This document shows positions 17,217-23,904 of a stretch of DNA of 23,904 bases, piece after piece. Origin of the DNA: Euplotes cf. woodruffi 2 WChen-2021 (lineage: Eukaryota; Ciliophora; Spirotrichea; Euplotida; Euplotidae); NCBI GenBank assembly GCA_021441665.1, contig JAGYYN010002650.1, positions 1 to 23,904 of the forward strand. Reading direction: 5' to 3'. A program made the position numbers and the translations under genes. Positions within the stretch are counted from its first letter, which is position 1, and each line of letters begins with the position of its first letter. Under the pieces are notes generated by a model. That model was given only the letters and a program-made list of their open reading frames with translations. It was not told where the DNA came from and did not search any database.

Positions 17217-20200
17217 ATGGAAGCGATCCAAAAAGATATCAAGATCCGTCAAGGTGAGCTGACAGTTCCGCTGGATGTAGACAGGACTCAATTGAATATC
17301 GAATTCGACGTGTACATCGACGATGTCATCAGAGACCACCCGCAGTGTCTATTTTACATCCGTAAGCTTGGACCCTCGCATTCATAACCAGATGTATAGA
17401 CCAAGGGGATGAAGGGTCACGATCAGTCGATATCTCCCTTGCGTATTTAAGTAAGTCGCATTACTGTGTTATCTTACTGTACTCAGCGATCTTTAAATTG
17501 GTGGTGTGCATTCAGCATAAGAATGCTGCATTCTTGGGCTGTTCGGTGAATTACTATTTTGTTGGATGCAAATCTAACATTTGTTGATGTTGAAAATCTT
17601 TAGTCTAAGCGTAAAAATACCTGTGATTTGCTGATTTATATACTAATTCATCCTCTGATCACTTATTACTAGCCGCACAGACTTGCACTCTGATTGTCAA
17701 GCTCCACGACAAAGATTTTGAACCGCAAGGTAAGCGAGAATTTATCTGATTTAGAAAAAGACAAACAAGTGTTTGCTTTCTTGATCCGCCCAATCCACAG
17801 TAAAGCGGGGCTGAAGATTATGCAGTGGAATCATATGAAGATCTTCATCGGAGCTGAAGACTTAGGGCAAACTCACGTTTCTCAAGTCGAAGTTGTCATC
17901 AATCGAACAGATACATTTGTTGACCAAATCGACAGATCTTTCACAGACGCTGGATATTTTAAGACTGATATATTTAATTGATTCACTATGCAGATTGGTA
18001 GTGATCATGAAGGAAATCGAAAGTTCCAGGGTACTTTTAAAAACCTCTGGATTAACCAGGACATCTCACCAGCTATCGACCATCATCCTGATACGGAAAA
18101 TGAAGAGAGAAAGTTATCAGAAAACGACTCGCATTTGTACGTCGATAACTATTTCCACTTTTTCAAAAACCTCTATGAATTATACCAGTTTGATCCACTT
18201 GACTTGTCGATTCAAAGAGCCACAGTTGAGTATACTCCTCCGGCGATGGAAGTAAGCAAGAGAAAAGTGGTGATATGCCATGATATTCCTGGTGGAAAGA
18301 ACCAAGACCCCATTTGCTTCGATGACTTCACGCAGAGCTTCCCCTATAGATTCGAGCACTGGAGCAACATCGATGGATTCATCTACTTCGGCCACTACAG
18401 GTTGACTGTGCCTCCTCCAAGCTGGGTCAACCAAGCGCACAGAAATGGAGCCAAGATCTTCGGCACACTTATCTTCGAGTGGGACGAAGGAGCCAAAGAA
18501 TGCAAAGATATGCTCGACGGCGTTGTTACTTACCAAAACCGACTAATTGACGGTGAGCTTGGGGAGCTTTACTATGCCGAAAAAATCGCTGAAATCGCTA
18601 AGTTCTTCAAAATCGACGGGTACTTAATGAACTTTGAAGCTGACTTAAAAGAAGAATATGTCGATAGAGCCCTACAGTTCCTCGAATACTTAAAAATGAG
18701 ACTTAAAGATGAAGTCGGTGAGCACTCAGAGCTCATTTGGTACGACTCGGTCCTCGCAACGACAGGAAAAGTCAAGTGGCAGAGCGCATTACGAGAAAAC
18801 AATCTTCCCTTTTTCAATGTTTGAGACACATTCTTCACCGACTACCACTGGAGACCAGAATTCCTCGACGAGTCCTTAGTCTTTGCTGGCGATAGATCGT
18901 GGGAAGTCTATTACGGCAACGACGTCTATGGCAGAGGGACTTATGGAGGTGGCAAGTTCAAGACACACGTCGCGCTGGATGAGATTTGCAAACGACCACT
19001 ATCAATCGCCATCTTTGGGCAGGCTTACTTTTACGAAAACCTCGACGGCTGGAGAAGTGAGTTTAACTTTAGGAAAAATGAAGAAAAGTTCTGGGAAGGC
19101 AAACACACGCTTTCCTTTAAGCTGCTAAACGAAAGCGACGGCTCAGTAAAGCACCAAAGTGACGGCCTTATCACTGGAGTTGGAAAATGGCATGTTCAAG
19201 CTGGAGACTTCAAGTATGAATCAAGAGAGAAACCGCTTGAAGGAGTCAATGAATTTGTTGTCACTTCACACATGTGGTGAAAAAGAGTATATGAAATACC
19301 ACTCGAATTGTACAAATCACAACTCGGTAAGGCATGTCTGAATATTTAATTAGGCTTATATGACAATGCGAATGAAGATATCGAGTGAATCGAATTCCAA
19401 GTGCTGATTAGAGGAACTCCTCCAAAATCTGATGATGAATATATCGTCTATGTTCAAGTGTACGATAGCCTCGGAAACGAACTTGTAGAGCATAACTCAC
19501 AGAACTCTAAAGCGATATTTAAGGCAACAAATAAATGGGTTTTAAAAACAATAAAGATTAATAGAAGCGATCTTAAGAACACAAATATTTCAAAAATCTG
19601 AATTTTTGAAGCAGGAAAAGATGTTGAATATTGGGCTGGTCATTACGGAACAAAATTTGCTAATGAAAGAGTTGATATCTTATTTAGTAGCTCTAATAAT
19701 AAAGGTCCATCAAATCATGTTAAGAAATATCTCGGAACAAGATATATTCCGAGTATACTTCCACTTTCAACTAACTTTAACAAATCGATGGGAGAAACTA
19801 TATACTTTCAAGGAGATAAAATCAAATCGAGCATAAAATACAATAACTTAAATAACTGAGATTTTAATTTATCATACAATAACTATTGGGTTCCACTTGA
19901 CTTTAAGTCAGAAGCTAAGACAAAATTAGCTTCAAAAATGATTGCGTATGATCCTGAGCTCAGTGACTTTACATCATGTCAGATTACTGCATATTCAAGC
20001 ACAGAGACTGCTTACAACGGAACCCATTGTCTAGATATCGCTGGATATCTCTCTCAAAAAGGATGAGGCTTAATAAAGGTAACTTTATCGCAATAAATCT
20101 GCCTAAACTCGACTAACATTCTATAATTTAGCTGTACAAGACCCACTTTGAATCAGTAGCAAATCTAAACCTAAAAGCAGTATTAAAATTTGTCCAGGTA

Positions 20201-20816
20201 CCAAATCAGTTTTTACTGTTTTTAAAATCACTAAAATAATGATTTCAAATCTCAATTTTTCCTTTAGGCAAGATCAAATATCAAAGTTTCTGTACTATTC
20301 AGAGACTTCGAAGATAACTTTTTCGAATGAGAGCTCACAACCAGCCAAAAAGCAGAGGCTTCTGAGTTTAGTAGCCAAGGCTGGGAGACTATTGAGGATA
20401 AAATCGCTCCGGCTTTGAGTAACATCAGAGGGATCTATATTTTCGTTAAAAATACGTCAAGTGAAATGGTCAAATTCCAGCTGTTCCTCGGTCACTTCGC
20501 TCTGTTTGCTGACGACTACCAGCACCAAGCTCAAGTCGATAAGGATACGGTGAATTATCACAGTAAAAAAGATCTGAAGTCCGAGCAGTCGCCGTTTAGT
20601 GACTTTTACACTGTATGGCTCAACTGGGAGTCGCATGCAAGCTCATACAGAATCTTGAGAAATGGAGAATGGATCGGAACAACTACTCTTTGCCAGTTCA
20701 TCGACAAAAACGCAAAAGTTGTCAAAAACTCAACAGAAATCGTATATGCTATCCAAGCAATCGGCAAGATCTTTGAAGCTGCAGAGCCCACTGCGATTGT
20801 TGTAAATCTTGATTAA
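17217..20816 (+). CDS. ENGASE: Cytosolic endo-beta-N-acetylglucosaminidase (GH85)
   Basis: Cuts the chitobiose core of N-glycans, freeing glycans from misfolded glycoproteins. Six exons: 17217-17361, 17673-17729, 17755-19326, 19354-20078, 20132-20197, 20268-20816. The introns are 311, 25, 27, 53 and 70 nt, all GT-AG with matching phase, giving 1037 residues. The GH85 core follows an N-terminal extension of about 270 residues: GFIYFGHYRLTVPPPSW, GTLIFEWDEG, FFKIDGYLMNFEADL with the catalytic Asn-x-Glu, LIWYDSV, a TGA-coded Cys in the NVCDTFF stretch (Cys in the human enzyme too), and YGNDVYGRG. The C-terminal part includes a fibronectin-III-like strand pattern (WLNWESHASSYRILRNG). There is no signal peptide, which fits a cytosolic enzyme. 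It is larger than the human enzyme, mainly at the N-terminus and in the linker. Confidence 0.93.
17362..17672 (+). other. Unusually long first intron of the glycosidase gene
   Basis: At 311 nt this GTAAGC...ACTAG intron is four to twelve times longer than the others in the gene and less AT-rich at its start. It contains a 6-bp stem GACCCT/AGGGTC (17371-17376 with 17413-17418) and a perfect GCATTC/GAATGC hairpin with a 7-nt loop (17509-17527). It may host a small RNA or an eliminated segment. I recognise no known RNA. Confidence 0.6.
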
Positions 20817-21182
20817 TCTACGAATTGCCTGAAATACTTATTTTGAGTCGCCTTCAATATTTTATGAGAATTTATTTGTACTAAGTTTTTAAATATTTTT
20901 TTAGCTTTTGAGTAAAACATTCAAAATAATTAAATTTCAATTTTCTTTAAAATCAAATATATAATTTGGCTGTTAAGCAGCGATTATTTATGTAAAGTAA
21001 AAAATTTAACATTAAAAGATTTTTTTAATTCAAAATTTTAATATTTTAAATTTGAAGTTATTGTTTACTAACTTTTTTCAAGTCTAAAAAAATTAACAAA
21101 TGGATGAATATAGTTTTTTTATTTTTCCCCTGATTTCTATATATTTGGAGATAGCAAGGAGAAGTTATAATATTTTTTAAAG
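20817..21182. other. AT-rich intergenic region between same-strand genes
   Basis: About 365 bp, very AT-rich, holding the 3' flank of the glycosidase gene and the promoter of the protease gene. TTCTATATATTTGG at about 21136-21149 is a TATA-like run 30-50 bases before the protease ATG. The complement of 20933-20942 (AATTGAAATT) fits the Euplotes chromosome-breakage consensus. That makes this gap a candidate fragmentation site, but the motif is weak. Confidence 0.5.
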
Positions 21183-22298
21183 ATGAAATATACTATTCTC
21201 GTCTTACTAGTAGTCCTCATGGCTGCTGTCTCTTCAAGCCCTCTCACATTTGAAGCTTATAAGGACAAGTTCAGACCAGTCACATACGGAGACGTCGAAC
21301 TCACCACTGAAGTTATCGACGAAATGTTCGTTCTGTTCATCCATACTTTCAAGGAAGGAAACTTTGTCAATAAAGAATATAAGTACAGAAGAGATATTTT
21401 CGAACAAAACCTCAGAAAGATTGTTGCTCACAATCAGGACTCAACTCAATCATGGAAGATGGGAATCAACGAATACACTGATATGACTGATGAAGAGTTC
21501 AACGAGTACTTCAACCTCAATGTTCAAGCTCCTCAGAACTGCTCGGCTACCGCATCCCCACTTCAATCATATCCAGAAAGACACCCATCGGCATTTGACT
21601 GGAGACACAAAGGTGCAGTGACGCCAGTTAAAAACCAAGGAAAATGCGGAAGCTGCTGGACCTTCTCGACCGTTGGCGCAATGGAATCCCACTTCTTCTT
21701 AAGCCAGCACGAACATCACAGAAGACATGGAAACTTCAGTGAGCAGCAATTAGTTGACTGTGCTGGAAGCTACGATTGCCACGGATGCAGAGGTGGACTT
21801 CCATCATTTGCGTTCAACTACATCAGAGATCACGGAATGACAAGTGAGCACAGATACCCATACCATGCAAAGGACGAGACTTGCTACTACAATAAAACTA
21901 TGGCCCATGTGAAGACTTCAGGACCATACAACATCACTGCATACAACGAGACTCAATTGGCTGAGGCTATCTACCACCACGGCCCAGTTTCAGTTGCCTT
22001 CCAAGTTGTCGGAGACTTCAGAAACTACGAGTCAGGTGTCTACAACTCGACTACATGCAAGAATGGACCAATGGACGTCAACCATGCCGTCCTCGCTGTT
22101 GGATACGGTAAAAACACCACCTCTGGACTTGACTTCTTCACTATCAAGAACTCATGGGGCGCAACATGGGGTAATAAAGGATTCTTTGATATTAGAAGAG
22201 GAGTCAATATGTGCGGTGTTGCTGTCTGCAACTCCTTCCCGATGAATGTCAGAGAAGTTAGACACAATGCTATTGAGTTCCTATTGCAGGATGAGTAA
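21183..22298 (+). CDS. Papain-family cysteine protease (cathepsin L-like preproenzyme)
   Basis: Secreted or lysosomal endopeptidase of 371 residues in one uninterrupted frame. A signal peptide (KYTILVLLVVLMAAVSS) is followed by an I29 propeptide with the ERFNIN pattern (EYKYRRDIFEQNLRKIVAHN) and NEYTDMTDEEF. The mature part begins around FDWRHKGAVTPVKNQG. The catalytic set is complete: oxyanion Gln and Cys in QGKCGSCW, His in NHAVLAVGYG, Asn in KNSWG. The GCRGG motif and six or more disulfide-type Cys are present, with several N-glycosylation sites. All Cys codons are TGC or TGT and none is TGA, and codons are strongly biased to NNC, unlike the neighbours, suggesting high expression. A role in food-vacuole digestion is inferred. 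Confidence 0.97.
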   Translation: MKYTILVLLVVLMAAVSSSPLTFEAYKDKFRPVTYGDVELTTEVIDEMFVLFIHTFKEGNFVNKEYKYRRDIFEQNLRKIVAHNQDSTQSWKMGINEYTDMTDEEFNEYFNLNVQAPQNCSATASPLQSYPERHPSAFDWRHKGAVTPVKNQGKCGSCWTFSTVGAMESHFFLSQHEHHRRHGNFSEQQLVDCAGSYDCHGCRGGLPSFAFNYIRDHGMTSEHRYPYHAKDETCYYNKTMAHVKTSGPYNITAYNETQLAEAIYHHGPVSVAFQVVGDFRNYESGVYNSTTCKNGPMDVNHAVLAVGYGKNTTSGLDFFTIKNSWGATWGNKGFFDIRRGVNMCGVAVCNSFPMNVREVRHNAIEFLLQDE

Positions 22299-22459
22299 TT
22301 CTTTACTTTTCAACTTTTACGTAATAAAAATTGTTTAAATGGGAATCACTAAATAATATTAACAAAAATATGATAATATGATGCTTTAATATTTGATAAA
22401 ACTACGGAATTTCATTTTAAATAAGAATGGAAAGTAATTAAACTATAAAATAGATTTAA

Positions 22460-23904
22460 TTAAAAATATTTGCTGGTGAAGAAATCAAAATCACTTTCAT
22501 CTAACATTTCAAGGTTTTTGTTGTAGTCAGGTTCCACATCTTCTAATCACAGTTCAACTCCCATTTCGTTTACTCGATTATAGCGGTGGATAAGCTTATC
22601 TTTTGGTACATCTTTGAAGTGCTTTTGAATTACTTTTTGAATAAAGTCATTTTTAGTAAGTCCTCCTCTTTCTTCAAAGCTTTCGCCTTCGTAGATATAA
22701 ACAATATTAGGCTGTTCAGGCTTCCTTGACCTGACACAGATAACGTTGAAGTCGTCGTACTCGAGGTCTTCTTCGTCGAAAACAGCGCTTGATGCGTCTT
22801 TATCAGGATATGTGAACATCCTCGGCTTAAGGTTTTTCTCTAGCTTAATTTCTTCGTTGTAATCTTCAATTTGCTGAACCATTGGCACATTTGAGTTCCC
22901 CTCTGAAGTATCGAGATTTGGAAACCATAAATCCCAAGCTGATGTTTGATCAAATGGATCGCTTGGCGCTTCTTCAAGTCCCCAAAGCGCCCAGAAGGAT
23001 TTATCAACTTTTGATTGTTCGACTTCGCTTACTTTAGTTGAAGCCTTCTCTCGCTTTTGGAGTTCAGCAATATACTTATATGAAAATTTGAGGTATTCTT
23101 CACGATTTTTGTCTTTGCATTTTTCTCCGATAAAAATTACGAATTCTTCTTTTGTTTCGACGATGTAGACTGCCCGAGGATCCATTGACTTGCTGTGCTT
23201 GTCAGTAAAGAACTGCTCCATCATTAGTTTGCCGACTATTCTGTGAGGGTCCTCTCTTTCATGAGAACAAACTGTAAAGACTCTTGGGTTGACTGGGATA
23301 GAATCAAAGGGCTTGTATAAACGCTTATGGAACCACATGAGCTGAATAATAAAACCGAGGTTTGGATTGATTACTTCTCTTTTCTTTTGAATAAATTCAA
23401 AAGCCTCATTGTAGTCAAAACCTTTCGTTAGGATTAGGTAGGCAATGCATATAGTTGCTGATCTTGAAATACCTTGTACTCAGTGCACATAGACTTTACC
23501 ATTTTCTTTAAGAGCACTTTCCATAAAGTTAATAGCTTCGTAAAATATTCATTCAATGTTTTCTCTTGGATGGTCTTTAAGGTGAAAAGTCAGATACTTA
23601 AAGTCTTCATCGTGATAATTAGGACTATAGTCTCCAGCACTATTAATAATATGTGTTATTCCATATTCAAGCAAAATGCTTTTATCTTTTGCTAGAAAAT
23701 CAGAACCAAGATACAAAAATGACGGTAATATTTCTGAACAAATTTGTTTGAATTTTCCATTTCTTGCTTCTGCAACACTTGTGTTCTTCATCATGTAATC
23801 TTGGTTGTCAATACATCCGTAGTCAATAACTTCTTCGATTGGTTCATCTGGCTGTGCTCATCCTCGCTTGTGCTTCGGCGGCTCGTATATGTCGACTTCG
23901 TCTT
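22460..23904 (-). CDS. Dual-specificity phosphatase with gelsolin-like region (MKP1-like), 5' end missing
   Basis: Probably removes phosphates from MAP kinases. The visible 480 residues run from the window edge to TAA 22460-22462 without intron. The phosphatase domain (SEILPSFLYLGSDFLAK, then HLKDHP) ends in the P-loop VHCVQGISRSA, which fits HC-x5-R-S. The nucleophilic Cys is encoded by TGA at 23480-23482. A segment resembling a gelsolin repeat follows (PRVFTVCSHE..., AVYIVETKEEFVIFIGEKC). The rest is acidic with FDEEDLEYDDF and another mixed alpha/beta stretch. DSP plus gelsolin homology is the layout of plant MKP1; orthology is inferred only. The acidic N-terminus begins outside the window. 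Confidence 0.9.

Noticed and set aside
1-23904. tRNA, rRNA, spliceosomal RNA and CRISPR arrays
   Set aside because: Scanning by eye for B-box-like, U1/U2/U4/U5/U6-like and spaced-repeat patterns found nothing convincing; a covariance search would be needed to exclude small RNAs.

Overview
ORGANISM AND CODE. TGA reads as cysteine throughout. It falls on Cys positions conserved in CCT-delta, on a zinc ligand of tRNA-guanine transglycosylase and on the catalytic Cys of a dual-specificity phosphatase. TAA and TAG end genes. This is the Euplotid code. Several genes also stay open only if the ribosome shifts +1 (or +2/-1) at internal TAA/TAG codons, mostly AAA-TAA, as is known in Euplotes. Introns are GT-AG, and three of them are only 25-27 nt. 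About a dozen genes lie on one 23.9-kb piece with no G4T4/C4A4 telomere repeat. Euplotes macronuclear chromosomes are normally gene-sized, so I infer germline (micronuclear) DNA; the species cannot be told from the sequence.

LAYOUT. 1-2.5 kb: two poorly understood minus-strand N/K/S-rich gene pieces (A, B) that share a perfect 64-bp repeat covering one 59-nt exon. 2.7-4.3 kb: CCT4 (minus), only 42 bp from a divergent PX-BAR sorting nexin (plus, 4.4-6.4 kb). 6.5-8.5 kb: one minus-strand gene for a basic, multi-membrane-span protein that needs four +1 shifts. 8.8-10.0 kb: a seven-TM protein with a probable 71-bp germline-limited insert. 10.3-10.6 kb: a doubtful small plus-strand gene. 10.6-11.6 kb: a SHAQKYF-type MYB factor. 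11.7-13.0 kb: tRNA-guanine transglycosylase. 13.4-14.5 kb: a MAP kinase kinase. 14.9-16.7 kb: an Asn/Lys-rich protein with frameshift sites and a 378-nt insert. 17.2-20.8 kb: a GH85 endo-beta-N-acetylglucosaminidase with six exons. 21.2-22.3 kb: a papain-family protease. 22.5 kb to the right edge: a dual-specificity phosphatase with a gelsolin-like region (5' end missing).

HOW THE GENES RELATE. They are mostly unrelated housekeeping and signalling genes: protein folding, membrane traffic, tRNA modification, MAPK signalling, glycan turnover and proteolysis. The MAP kinase kinase and the MKP1-like phosphatase could act on the same kind of pathway, but nothing shows that they are co-regulated. 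The unusual content lies in how the genes are written: recoded TGA, internal stops used as shift signals, tiny introns and probable internal eliminated sequences. I saw no virus-derived element, LTR element, CRISPR array, rRNA or tRNA gene.
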